A stretch of DNA of 64,000 nt, taken from positions 275,750-339,749 of the forward strand of contig JAENRP010000008.1 of NCBI GenBank assembly GCA_024741835.1, read 5' to 3'. Made by a program: the position numbers and the translations under genes. Below, in pieces: positions 36,750 to 47,734 of this stretch (position 1 is the stretch's first letter; each line of letters starts with the position of its first letter). This stretch comes from Diplocarpon mali (lineage: Eukaryota; Ascomycota; Leotiomycetes; Helotiales; Drepanopezizaceae). The notes under the pieces were generated by a model that worked only from the letters and a program-made list of their open reading frames with translations, searched no databases and had not been told where the DNA came from.

Positions 36750-37330
36750 TAATATAGATGAAGATGATTGATTATATTATTATTTAGTATATATATAGTA
36801 AGGAGACTTCGGAAAGAAAAGGGAGAGTCTATGATTAAGTAGAGTCATATAGAAGGTCTCCAGAATAAGTGGAGACTCCGCCCATTCTGCACGACAAGCG
36901 CATATAGCAAAGGAGATGATGGCTTTAAGATAGTTCTTTAAGGAAATATAGCTTAAGGTAGAAGCTCTATAGTCCATATTTTGCAATAATCAATAGATAA
37001 TATAGCTTATTATAAGAAACTCTTAAAGGATTTCTATAAAGCTTTAATACGTTGATATATATAATATATGGCTATAATAGGAGCACTAAAAAGGGAGCTT
37101 TCAAATGGCCTATCTCCCTATTAAGGACATGCACGCAGATGGCCTTACTAAAAACCTTCCTTAACAAAAGTTCGAGAGCTTTATTAAGCTTTTGAACCTC
37201 TAAGACGCAAGAGGTCAAGTCGAGAAGCTAGTATTTTAAATGCTCTATAATCCTTTCACATCTCCTTTGTAATAGCAAGTAGGAAGGAAGCGCAAGATAG
37301 GGTTCAATTTTCCTTATACTAATATATAGG
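36750..37330 (+). mobile_element. Ty1/Copia 3' fragment, opposite orientation
   Basis: Plus-strand frames give RNase H traces at about 36,885-36,990 (KEMMALR, FFKEI, IFCNNQ, for the usual IFxDNQ) and then PIKDMHADGLTKNLP and FESFIKLLNL at about 37,118-37,200, the Copia C-terminus. It is closely related to the minus-strand end at 15.65 kb, so the two copies of the family face each other across the Gypsy element. It is frameshifted and inactive. Confidence 0.65.
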
Positions 37331-38640
37331 GAGGCCTAAAACCAACTCCCTTAGATAATCAGAACCTCTAGCAGCTCTGCAAATAATATAAGGGCGCGTT
37401 CCTGTCGAGAAGCAATAGACTCCTCTAGTGGTACAACCCTAGGAGCAGCCTGGGGAGCAATAACAGGAGCAGCCGCAGGAGCCTCAAAAGCCTCTGCAAG
37501 GCGGGCGGCGAGGCCAAGAGGTGCTATAATCGGCGGCGGGAGCTCCTGAGCCACTGGTTCTAAGAAGCTATTAGCTATAGTATGAGAAAGCTTATAATAA
37601 CTTACCCTCCGACGACACCACTTCCTCTATCTCTCTCCAGCGCGCCTTTCGAAGCTCCTCTCTCACCTTCCTCTTAGTGGCAGCAAGGCCTTGAACTACT
37701 TATTAGTGGCAAACCACCTAGAGAGAGCTTGAGAATATACTGCGGCGTCACTATCATTCTCTTCTAATAAGAATACGTAGTCTTCCTACGCCTTTAAGGC
37801 GCTAATAGAAAGCTCTTAGCATGCGTGGCCTCCTTTTGTATAACGAAAGCAGCGTACTCCTACTGTGCTATTAAAGCATACGCCAGCCGACTTCCCAGCT
37901 AGGAAGCTTTGAACGCACCCCTTATATAGTATATTCCTTATCAGCCCTTGCTCTAGCTTGCGGCAAGAGGAGGGAGCTGCGGAAGGGACCGCCAGTATTC
38001 TAAGAACCATAGCCTAGAGGGTGGCAGAAAGGGGAGAGGGTGCGCTCCCTCTTAAGGGTGTCACTATATTAAATGTCTTAGGCGCGTCATTATCTTACTA
38101 TCTGCTGCGCCGAGAAGCTCTAAGCTATATTCAGGTACGACGACTTTGCTATAAGGCTATTAGCAGGAGTAAGGGAGCATAATTAAGAAGCGTATAATAG
38201 TAGCCCTAGTAGGGCGCTCCTTAGAGTTGTTATTGCTATTTTCTATTTTAAAGTGATTATTTGAAGAAGTATAAGGAAGGAAAGCTTCATAAGGAAAAAC
38301 GCGTACTTTTATAAGCGCGCTGCCTTTATTAACTTTCCTTTATCACCTGATTTAGCTTCTATTCTATAGAGGAAGCACCTGGAACGCGCTCCCTCTTTCA
38401 TTTATTACAGCTTTATCAAGCAATTTTCATTATTCTAAAAGCTAAGGAGCATAATAAGGGAGTCTTATATACTAAATCTAGCGCTAGTTATAGCTAAGCC
38501 TAGCTAAGAGCTGCTTTTCACCTAAGGGATATATTACGCTATAAGGAGCCTCAGGCACTAAGGCATCTAAGGACTAGCTTATATAATATACCCCTAAAGT
38601 GGCTACAGAGCACTTCTATAAAGGGAGCTCAGATATACAG
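37331..38640. other. Unassigned repeat-like stretch up to the edge of the gene block
   Basis: The composition is still that of the transposon block. Short minus-strand open frames occur at 37,351-37,554 (Ala/Pro-rich) and 37,816-38,010. I see no LTR, terminal repeat or complete domain. The TA-rich pattern ends at about 38,600-38,640, where CA and TG return to normal frequency. Confidence 0.5.
37816..38010 (-). pseudogene. Fragment with a degenerate CCHC zinc-knuckle-like motif
   Basis: This 64-codon open stretch ends in CFRYTKGGHAC, which matches the CX2CX4HX4C knuckle of retroelement gag or LINE ORF1 proteins except that the second cysteine is tyrosine (TGC or TGT to TAC or TAT, a RIP-type change). 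Minus-strand frames continue beyond the stop with EDYVFLLEENDSDAAVY-type residues. It is probably a decayed transposon protein; the family is not known. Confidence 0.4.
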
Positions 38641-40424
38641 TTAGAGTAGAATTTTACAAGCTTCTGACACCATTGAGAATCCACCTCTAAATACAGCACG
38701 ACAGCTGGGAAGCCATAACAGGCACAAAGACAGGAGAAGCCATATATCGGCAACTTGAACGGTGGATTGTTTGCGGCGACTGTTATGTCGCTGCGGCTGT
38801 TTCTCCCGGCTCGAAAGCCAAGCGGAATTCTCGTCACGTGTTGGCAAGCAGTGCATTCAGAAGGGTTGTAGCCATCGAACAACAAGGTCTGAATTGACTG
38901 TGCCAGTCTCCTACTACGCCGGCCAGATCTCTCCTGGCTACCTAATGAGTCCCTGGAATAACATCAAGGAGCTTGTAGGCATCCACGTGACTCTCCGTGC
39001 CCCTGCATAGCCGAGATGGAAAGCGAGTGCTTCAGTGCATTGCTTTTGCAGAGGAACGAGTCCAGCCGACCGCAACTCTCGATCCATTTTCCGCGCCTGC
39101 AGCAGCCATCTCCATGGTGATCCAACTACGAGAACGGCCCATGGATGGTTCAGTTGGTAGTCTTGCAACTCTACCAATGGCGAGTTGCAACTGTTGAGCC
39201 CTATAGCCCCTCCCATGTTCCAAATCATAGCAGGAACCTCCCAGGTGCTTCTGTGTTTCCGCGTTACTGCGCTATATCCAAAGGCTTGAATCTTGAGTTG
39301 GATATTCAGCGAGTACCGAATACCTCCCTATAATTCCGGCCGGCTGCCCCCGTATACCGCAAAAAGCTTACCTACGGCCCAGCCGTAAGCCTCTTCCTCT
39401 CCCTCTTCCTCTTCATTTAATTATTTTGGGGGGTGAAGAATAGGACTTTATCTTGACAGTTTTACTACGGGATCCACTGAGCAACAGTATCCTTTTGCTC
39501 GCACACAGTTGAGGAGACCCACCTGGCCAAGCGCACTTCCAACATTCCATTCCTAAGACTCCTCCACCCGTTCAAAAGATCAAGACGGGTAGAACTGCGC
39601 CGACGCTACATGCCATTTACCCGACAGTGAAGCTGAACAGCCTGGCTGGAGCCACGATAACCAGCCAGTTACGTGGGACATCCGCCCAGAACAGCTCCAA
39701 AAACCATGAATTGAGATATGCAGTGGTCCCCTTGAGTAGTGGTGCCATGAAGACGAGTAGAGAGGCTATATTCACTTGCATCATATCAAGAAGCTTTCGA
39801 GTGACTACGCGTAAAGAGTGTGTTGCATCCTTGCAAAATGTTGCATCGGTATGCAGCGCTGCCTCCACCCGGTGAGAGCAGCGCCAGCAGCCACAGGGGC
39901 AACTCTCCAACTGAAACGGTTCTCCCGTCTTCTCGGGCGGCCAGCGTTTGGAACGCCGGCTCGCTGGCCTCTCTACAAGTGGACTGGATCGACGACCTCC
40001 GCGCCACATGTTGGTGAATATCCCCCAGCACGATCCGGCCATACATGACTCTCTTCTTTCTTCATGGCCACCGATTGAGCCAAGTCAAGTTGTAAGTAAC
40101 ATCGAAGCGTCGAGCCGGGTCGACGTGTTGGTTGACGTCGGATCTGACTCAAAATAGCCTCGGACAGTACCCGAGTAAACAAGCACCACCGGCCCGCTTT
40201 AATGCTGAGCCCGGATTGGCTCCACCTCGCCGCCTGCGCCTCTCTGCCTACACGGAGGAGATGACGACGTCTTGAAGAACGACCACAAGCCACTCGCCGC
40301 TGTCCCTCATCAACAAGCCATCCGCATCTTCTCGCATCCTGGAGACCTTCAGCAGCATCACCTATCAAAAACAAGCACAGATACAACAACCACAGTCTGC
40401 CCGTCGCCAACAACTCTCACCAGA
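38641..40424. other. Intergenic boundary between the transposon block and the first gene
   Basis: Composition is that of normal host DNA. Several short overlapping open frames exist on both strands (the longest is 141 codons on minus 40,042-39,617), but none shows domain features, splice continuity or a conserved motif. The last few hundred bases are likely promoter and 5' leader of the gene at 40,425; a pyrimidine-rich tract lies at 39,390-39,415. Confidence 0.5.
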
Positions 40425-41556
40425 ATGAACGTCGCCGGATCCCTCGTCCGTCGCGGCCTCGAAGCCCATGCCACCCATGGCGATGAGTTCCAGCAGAACC
40501 TCCCCTTCTGGGGAGTCTTGATGCTGGCTACGACCGCTATCGTCTACTTGTTTGCCATGTTCACAGTAGGTCCTCTCCTGAAGTCGGCAAGCCCTGCTAA
40601 TCCAGAATCTCCAGATTGAATACACCTTCGCCCGCCTCATCCCCACCCTCATCATGATTGAGTCGTCCGCAGACGACATTTCCTTTGAGCCCCTCGCGAC
40701 CCAAGATCCCGACTCGATGAAAAAAAACCCCGAGCCGGCATCGCGCCCACAACCCATCACCTCGAGCTTCCGCCGCACTCTCACACACCTGGGAGGTTTC
40801 TCTGAACGTTTGCGCGGGCTCTCGATCTTCGTGGTCAACGCTCTCCTCGTCAACTGGATCACGGGCATCTTGTCCGTCTTCCCCATCTTCAGGTTTGTTC
40901 CGCAAGGCCTTTTGCCCGTCCTCTCCACTGTCCTCTGCGCTCAGCTTTCCCTCGGTTGGACACACATCGTCATCTCGCAGACCAGCCCCAAGACATGGTT
41001 CCGTCGTATCCCAGCCATGAGCATGTGGAAGAAAGTCGCTGCTCCAACTGCGCTCTCCGCCCTCGCCGAGCAGCTGGCAGTCTGGATCCCCCTCTACCTG
41101 GCCTTCCTCGCCGGGCTCGCCGACAACACCCCCGAGAATATGAGCGGCATGACCCCGCACCAGCAGACCATCATGAGTCTCAAGGCGTTCGGAATCGCGG
41201 CTCTCAGCCTCGTCCTCAGCTTCCTGGTCGTCATCCCCGCCAACGTTGCTCTCACCCGTGTGCAGGCGTCCCTCCTCAACGACTCTGAGGAGACGATCGT
41301 CCCGTTTGACCGCAGCTTTGGCGGAAGGGTCGTCCCAGAAATCGTCGGCGGCAGTGGTGTGGTGGGAATGCTCGATGCGTGGAAGACTTTTGGCTGGGCA
41401 TCCCGCATCAGACTCATCCAGGCCTATCTCAAGGTCGTCGCTTTGCAGGTCGCTGTTACCGCCTTCTTCGCCTTCTTGATTGTGACTCAGATCTTTCTCG
41501 TTGTTGGAAATCACTGGTCGAAGCTCGTCCCCACGAATGGAGGTAAGCAAATCTAA
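40425..41556 (+). CDS. Polytopic membrane protein, 360 aa, fungal family not named
   Basis: Exons 40,425-40,565 and 40,615-41,556; the 49-nt intron has a GCTAAT branch site and joins FAMFT to IEYTFARLIPT in frame. The start is the first ATG in a good context (CACCAGAATGAA). The protein has one hydrophobic segment at about residues 30-46 and four or more later (around 125-165, 205-235, 255-280, 325-350). Two halves look related: each has a long hydrophobic stretch, a proline-bearing turn and an Arg or Trp-rich loop (SPKTWFRRIP; NVALTRVQASLL then IVPFDRSFGG). That arrangement recalls carrier-like proteins, but I do not recognise the family and infer only a membrane protein. A strong donor, AG|GTAAGC, lies at 41,543, 14 nt before the stop, so a spliced C-terminus ending elsewhere (for example via the acceptor at 41,589) is possible. 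Confidence 0.75.
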
Positions 41557-43164
41557 GAAGCGGCTATGGCTTTCTTGAACGTCAATTAGTTTTGAAGCCT
41601 GCCACAACGCACAGTCGTACCAGAACAGTCTTTCCCGATGCGAGGTCAATGTATTTTCTTTTTTCTCAGTACAGCGCATAGAAACCTTCGAAAATGGGTC
41701 ATAGCCCGAAAAATAAGCCTCAAGTAGGAAGTATTTCTTTTGTGACTCGTGGTTGGTCCAATAAACTCCCGCTAATAGACGTGATATGCTACGACAATTG
41801 ATCCTATCCTCCACACTTCTACTCTGCCCGCGCCCTGCTCTCATTTTTGGATACCAAAACTGAGTACCAAAGCTCAATATTTTTGTCTGTTCTAATGCAT
41901 TGAGTACTGATCATACCATGATGGCATGAGAATTTCGTAGGAATGAGATGTCTTCGTATTATCATATCAGCAAACCCCACACCTACAATACGGGCTAGTA
42001 GCCTCTGTCCATGCGGTTCTGCAGCAAGGCCGCTTCATGGGTCTTTGAGTTTCAACTACCTTACCTTACTAGAAAGAAAATCCGTGAAGCGGATACAAGG
42101 CTGTGCGCGAGTGAATTGTTAGTGCCATCAGTATTTGGAGGGGCAGACGTCTGTTATTGGATTGCAACGGCTCTCTCCGGGACAGCGTTTTAAAGAACAA
42201 AGGGAAGGATGGTTGGGGGATATTTTGCAGTGAATTGATTTGGATGCCGATAAGCTATCTTTGGGCTCTATTAGCAGGGATACTAGCGCCTTTTTCTTAA
42301 CTATAACGACATCGAGCACTCAAGTATATTGCTGCCTAAGACAATGATAAATCTGAAGTCATAGCAAGTTGGACCCCCGATCCGAACCGAGGTCATGTGA
42401 TTTGACCTGAACAAACAGAGACCGTCTATAAGACTACGATACAGGAAGGTCCGTTTCCCATCCTGCAGATAGTTCTGAATGTAGGATATATCTTATGTAC
42501 CGGTAGTCCCGGAAGATGAGAGAGCGTAGTTCGCCTTACATGGAAAGGCGAAGTGATCCTGGTTCCTGAAAGTCAACAAAGCGAGTTTGAATCGCTACCT
42601 GATGTTTACGTGATTCCAGTGCTTCGGAGCTTCCTTTGAGTTCGAGGGAAAGCGACGAAGTACTATCATAGAGATTAGTACATCTCAAATGCGGCACAGG
42701 GGCCATTTGCTTTCAACTGTCTGCAACTCAGCCCGCGGTGCCGTTCATCTTTCATCGCCAGATTGATCCAGCGGCTTCCCCGCCCGCAATCGTGGCTCTT
42801 TAAGCCTAGACTGAGAGAGCTAACGGCTCTCGCGTTGACGTCGGCGAGAAACGATAAAAGACCTCGCTCTTCCTGCGTCAAGATCCTCTTTCTATACCAC
42901 AACACTTTGTCTGATACAATCAGGCAACATCAGGAAACTCAACTCTTTCTCATACATGTGAGTAGCCTTCCACTTATATCTTCATGCTCTGCAGCTTGCT
43001 CGCTACCGCGGATTACTGTAGCTACGGCTGCAATCTGACGACGGCTTGGGCTCGCTTTTCACTTCTGCACCACGGGACACCCAGCATATCACATTAGCCA
43101 CAACTCAATGAGCATTGGGAAATCGAGCTGATTGGAATTGTAGACACCGTCTCCTTCAACTAAG
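41557..43164. other. Intergenic region, 1.6 kb
   Basis: It holds the 3' region of the membrane-protein gene and the promoter of the Myb-like gene. No open frame here looks coding. A perfect 8-bp hairpin (TTCGCCTT, 7-nt loop, AAGGCGAA) lies at 42,530-42,552. I see no tRNA or rRNA. Confidence 0.5.
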
Positions 43165-43787
43165 ATGTCGGAAGTCAAAAAGGGCACTTGGACCGACGCT
43201 GAGAACGTGAGTTACTCCCCGCGCTCCATCGAGGCACCACCGCTGACACTCCGCAGTACCAGATGGTCTTCCAAATCCTTTCGCAGGTACTGGCCGAGAG
43301 CAAGATAACCGTCAAGTTCGATCAGCTCAACCTTCCCAATCGTACCCCACGTGCGATCTCCGATCACTGGTTAGTCCTGAAGAAGATGGTTGCTGCTCCT
43401 ACGACTGGTGGTGGATCTGCGATCAAGACACCAAAGAAGGCCGCGGGTGAGACATGTTCCCGCAAGTGCAAATCATCTTTTGACGTTCGTTTACAGGCAG
43501 CAAGACGGCTACTCCGGCCAGTAAGCGCAAGGCGAACAATGGAACCGATGGTAGGCTCTGCGTACACGGATTCTCTCAAAGCTTTGACTGATATCTCCTA
43601 AGGTGATGCCACGACGCCTACCCCGAAGAGACGCAAGTCACCCTTGAAAAAGAAGCTGTCCAAGAATGAGGAAGAAGTTGCGGCTGAGGATTCCGAGGAG
43701 ATGCCTGTCCTCACGGACTCCAGTGGTTCCGATGGTATGGTCCCATCGCCCGCAGATTCCTATCGATCGTATGAGCACTACACGTAG
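43165..43787 (+). CDS. Small Myb/SANT-like nuclear protein, about 155 aa
   Basis: Exons 43,165-43,206, 43,257-43,447, 43,502-43,551 and 43,603-43,787, with introns of 50, 54 and 51 nt. The second intron must use the acceptor ending at 43,501; the AG four bases earlier gives an early stop. The N-terminal 50 residues form a Myb/SANT-like helix-turn-helix: KGTWTDAEN with the conserved tryptophan, then FDQLNLPNRTPRAISDHW, which resembles a recognition helix. The rest is basic and acidic low-complexity tail with TPKRRKSPLKKK, a likely nuclear localisation signal. This class is common in filamentous ascomycetes and is probably DNA- or chromatin-binding; no target is known. The 3' end is uncertain: a 127-nt intron 43,735-43,861 (GTATGG, GCTAAC branch, TTTGTAG acceptor) would replace the last 17 residues. 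Confidence 0.72.
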
Positions 43788-44572
43788 TTAGTTGATCGGT
43801 AAGCTCATGGATCATGTCCCCTTCAAAGATGGGTATCGGCTAACGTCTGTTTACTTTGTAGCTGCTGCGGGATGGAATGGAAGTCATGGGCTCAGGTTGC
43901 AGTCTTTTATCTTGGAGATTGTACCTCAGGTTAGACTTCTTCCAGGCGGAATTAGCAGATGACCGGTCTGTACAATGGCCACGAATACTTTCATTTTCGA
44001 AGTCGCAGTAGAGAAGTGAGGTTCTCTGTCTCGCCTACCCTCAACCAACAGGAAAATGCCAAGCAATGTCAAAAATGAATGGAGCCCGTGCCCTCCCGCG
44101 CCGGGCCTCCTACTGGTGTATCCGTCTCATCTCTCCATCCTCTCGATATTCTTCCCCCCTCACTCCCTTCTGCCAGCCCCTCTCACATCCTCGAAATGCA
44201 TACTTGACATTGCACCTTTATTCTGATAATCCGCTCTGAGTTTTCTTTCATTGCAATTTCTGCTGCCACCGCGCGCTCACCCCATCTCGTTAGTCCTACC
44301 TGGATAGCCTCGTCCCCTTCTTGTCTGATCACACTGCATGCTTTGTGCCAGTCCGACCCAGTCACAAACAAGTCGGCCTGTTCTGCTGGATGCAGAGAGT
44401 CTTCCGCCTGCGACCGAGATTCCACTCTCTGACGTGTAATACTCGATCTGACAACGCCGCCGCAAGCCTTGCGTATAAGGGTATCCTTCGCCAGCATCAG
44501 TCACCCAGCGTCCTCCGCTCGGTATTCCCTTCTGATCTCATCCCAGTTGCTCGTTACCTCAGCAGCACAACA
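43788..44572. other. Intergenic region and probable 5' leader of nma111
   Basis: Nearly 800 bases. Pyrimidine-rich tracts at 44,080-44,220 suit a promoter or leader. From 44,321 the nma111 frame is open with no stop, including an in-frame ATG at 44,390. Confidence 0.5.
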
Positions 44573-47500
44573 ATGAATGGTGCCAATGGCTCCTTGCGCG
44601 CAAAGAGGAAACAGCATCCCGAGACCGCAGCAGAGAGACCGCAGAAGCAGAGAGCTATCAACGGAAAGGAGTCAGCTGGGGACAACACCCCCGAGGTCAA
44701 TCCACTCTACGAGAACGAGGATATAGAGATGGAGGAAGTGAGAGTTGTTCCAGGATTGGCAGATACGGCCGAATGGCAGGCGTGTGTCGAGAAGGTCGTA
44801 CGGAATGTCGTCTCGATCCGCTTCTGCCAGACCTGCTCTTTCGATACAGACCCGGCTCTGACGAGCGAAGCCACGGGCTTTGTGGTGGATGCGGAGCGAG
44901 GGTGAGGCAAAATCTTATACAGCTCGCCGAGAATGCTGCTGACCTTGCAGATACATCATGACAAATCGCCATGTTGTAGGATCTGGGCCGTTCTGGGGAT
45001 ACTGCATCTTCGACAACCACGAGGAGGTTGACGCCTACCCTGTGTACCGCGATCCTGTCCATGATTTCGGTATCCTGCGATTCGATCCCAAAGCCATCAA
45101 GTACATGCCGGTGGCAGCTCTCCCGTTGCGACCAGACCTTGCCAAAGTCGGCGTCGAGATCAGGGTGGTGGGCAACGACGCGGGAGAAAAGCTCAGTATT
45201 CTCTCTGGGGTCATCAGTCGCCTGGACAGAAACGCCCCCGAGTACGGAGACGGATACTGCGATTTCAACACCAACTACATCCAAGCTGCTGCTGCTGCAA
45301 GTGGAGGCAGTTCTGGCAGTCCTGTCGTCAACATCGATGGATATGCCATAGCTCTACAAGCCGGTGGTAGAAGCGATGGTGCCGCAACCGACTACTTCCT
45401 CCCTCTCGACCGGCCTCTGCGAGCTCTTCAACGTATCCAAGAAGGAAAGCCAATCACCCGCGGAACCATACAATGTCAATGGATGATCAAGCCCTTCGAC
45501 GAGTGCCGCAGACTCGGGCTGACTCCGGAGTGGGAGAGTGCTGTGCGCAAAGGATTCCCCAAGGAGACTGGAATGCTGGTTGCCGAGATTATCCTACCGG
45601 AAGGCCCATCGGACCACAAGGTCGAAGAAGGAGATGTTCTCATCAAGGTGAACGACGAATTGCTGACCCAGTTCGTCCGACTGGACGATATCCTCGATTC
45701 CAGTGTGGACGGAGAGGTCAAGCTCCTGCTGCAGCGTGGTGGGGAAGACGTGGAAGTTACAGTCAACGTTGGAGATCTTCACGCCATCACCCCGGATCGG
45801 TTCGTTTCTGTGGCAGGTGCCAGCTTCCACAATCTTTCATATCAACAAGCTCGGTTGTACGCTGTGGCTTGCAAAGGGGTGTTCGTCTGCGAAGCCACCG
45901 GATCTTTCAGATTCGAGAGCACGGACAACGGCTGGATCATTCAAACTGTCGATCACAAGAAGACTCCTGACCTGGACGCGTTCATCGCGGTCATGAAGGA
46001 CATTCCAGATAGGTCGCGGGTGGTTGTCACCTACAAGCACCTCCGAGACCTACACACGCTCAACACCAGTATCCTGCATATCGATCGACATTGGTCGAGC
46101 AAGATGAGAATGGCAGTCAGAAACGACGAGACCGGTCTCTGGGACTTTTCTGACCTCGCCGATGCTATTCCTCAGACCCCCCCCGTCCCGCGCACGGCAA
46201 GTTTCATCCAGCTAGAGAATACCCAACATCCCGCAGCTGCGGAAATCGTGCGCAGTTTTGTCCGGGTTCTGTGCCATATGCCTGTCAAGCTGGACGGATT
46301 TCCTCGCAATCGGAAGTGGGGCATGGGCGTCGTGATTGACGCAGAGAAGGGGTTGGTGGTCATATCTAGAGCCATTGTACCCTACGATCTCTGTGATATT
46401 TCTATTACCATTGCTGACTCCATCATTGTCGAAGGCAAGGTGGTCTTCATGCATCCTCTCCAGAACTACGCCATCATCAAGTACGATCCGTCTCTTGTCG
46501 ATGCCCCCGTCCAGAGTGCGAAACTGAGCGAGAAGCATGTGTTCCAAGGTGCCTCGACATACTTTGTGGGCTTCAACCAGAATATGCGCATTGTCATTGC
46601 TCAGACAACAATCACCGATATCACTGCTGTGGCCATCCCTGCCAACTCGGGAGCCCCCAGGTACCGAGCTGTGAACGTTGATGCGATCACCGTCGACACA
46701 AGCCTCAGCAGCCACTGTGGAAGTGGTGTGCTGGTTGGTGAAGACGGAACTGTGCAAGCTCTGTGGCTCACATACCTCGGCGAACGATCCCATGTCACCC
46801 AGAAGGATACCGACTACCATCTTGGCCTGGGAACACCGACCCTCCTCCCAGTCATCAGGCAGATCCAGCGCGGCGAGCAACCCAAACTGCGCATGCTCAG
46901 CGTCGAGTTCAACGCTATCCAGATGAGCCAAGCGCGCATCATGGGCGTCTCCGAGGAGTGGATCAAGAAGGTGGCCGAAGACAACTCGGCTCGCCATCAA
47001 CTCTTCATGATCCGGAAACGTACCTTTGAGCGTGGTGATGAGTCTGGAGCTCTTCTCGAAGGAGACGTCATCCTGTCCCTCAACGGCAAGATCATTACGC
47101 GTGTCTCCGAACTTGATGTGATGTACGACCACGAAATCCTCGACGCCGTCATCGTCCGGGATTGCGTCGAAATGTCCCTGAAGCTTCCAACTGTGTCAGC
47201 CGATGACTTGGAAACCAACAGAGCCATCAGCTTCTGTGGAGCCATTCTGCACAAGCCGCACCATGCCGTCCGCCAACAAATCAGCAAGCTGCACAGCGAG
47301 GTGTATGTATCCGCACGCTCACGGGGGAGTCCAGCGTACCAGTACGGTCTTGCCCCTACCAATTTCATCACACACGTGAATGGCAAGGCGACGCCGGACT
47401 TGGAAGCGTTCCTGAAGGCTGTCATTGACATCCCTGACAACACCTGTACGTCCCACCTCTTCTCCCTTGAATGGATTTATATACTGACTAGCTCGCCACA

Positions 47501-47734
47501 GATTTCCGCCTCAAGGCTATGACCTTCGACAACGTACCCTGGGTCATCACCATGAAGAAGAATGACCACTACTTCCCCACCATGGAGTGGATCAAAGATG
47601 CCTCGGAGCCGAACGGCTGGAAGCGCGCCACGTACGAGCAGGGCAAGGTCGTGGATGGCGAGGGCAAGGAGGGTATCAATGTCGTGGCCGCGGATACCTT
47701 CGAGGAAGGGGACCAGGGGGATGGTGGTATTTGA
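44573..47734 (+). CDS. nma111: Pro-apoptotic HtrA-family serine protease Nma111, 1,018 aa
   Basis: Exons 44,573-44,901, 44,951-47,445 and 47,502-47,734; introns of 49 and 56 nt with GCTGAC and ACTGAC branch sites. Nma111/Ynm3 is the fungal nuclear HtrA protease with two protease-PDZ units in tandem; in yeast it degrades the IAP Bir1 and promotes cell death. The first trypsin-like domain has the full triad: His117 (TNRHVV), Asp148 (VHDFGILRF) and Ser231 (GGSSGSPV). PDZ regions follow (about 320-390). The second protease-like half (about 470-700) lacks the triad: its serine loop reads [13 protein letters not shown] basic N-terminus ([12 protein letters not shown]) fits nuclear import. Length matches the family (about 1,000). 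An upstream in-frame ATG at 44,390 could add 61 arginine-rich residues. Confidence 0.95.

Noticed and set aside
1..38600. A CRISPR-like array, because of repeated 23-bp units with spacers
   Set aside because: This is a eukaryotic chromosome, spacers are related to each other and keep reading frame, and there are no cas genes.
39617..40042. A 141-codon minus-strand open frame upstream of the first gene
   Set aside because: It overlaps five other short frames, has no recognisable motif, and no splice partners were found.
40597..41877. A 426-codon minus-strand open frame
   Set aside because: It is antisense to the spliced membrane-protein gene, rich in Asp, Glu and Arg as expected from the complement of codon-biased DNA, and shows no domain.
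42502..42599. A tRNA-like fold between GGTAGT and GCTACC with two 7-nt loops and a GTTTGAATC box
   Set aside because: The T-like stem overlaps the would-be acceptor strand, the anticodon-like loop lacks T33, and the stem is 8 bp. Only the hairpin at 42,530-42,552 is real as sequence; a tRNA is not supported.
46212..47132. A 306-codon minus-strand open frame
   Set aside because: It is the antisense shadow of nma111, whose protease and PDZ features are unambiguous on the plus strand.
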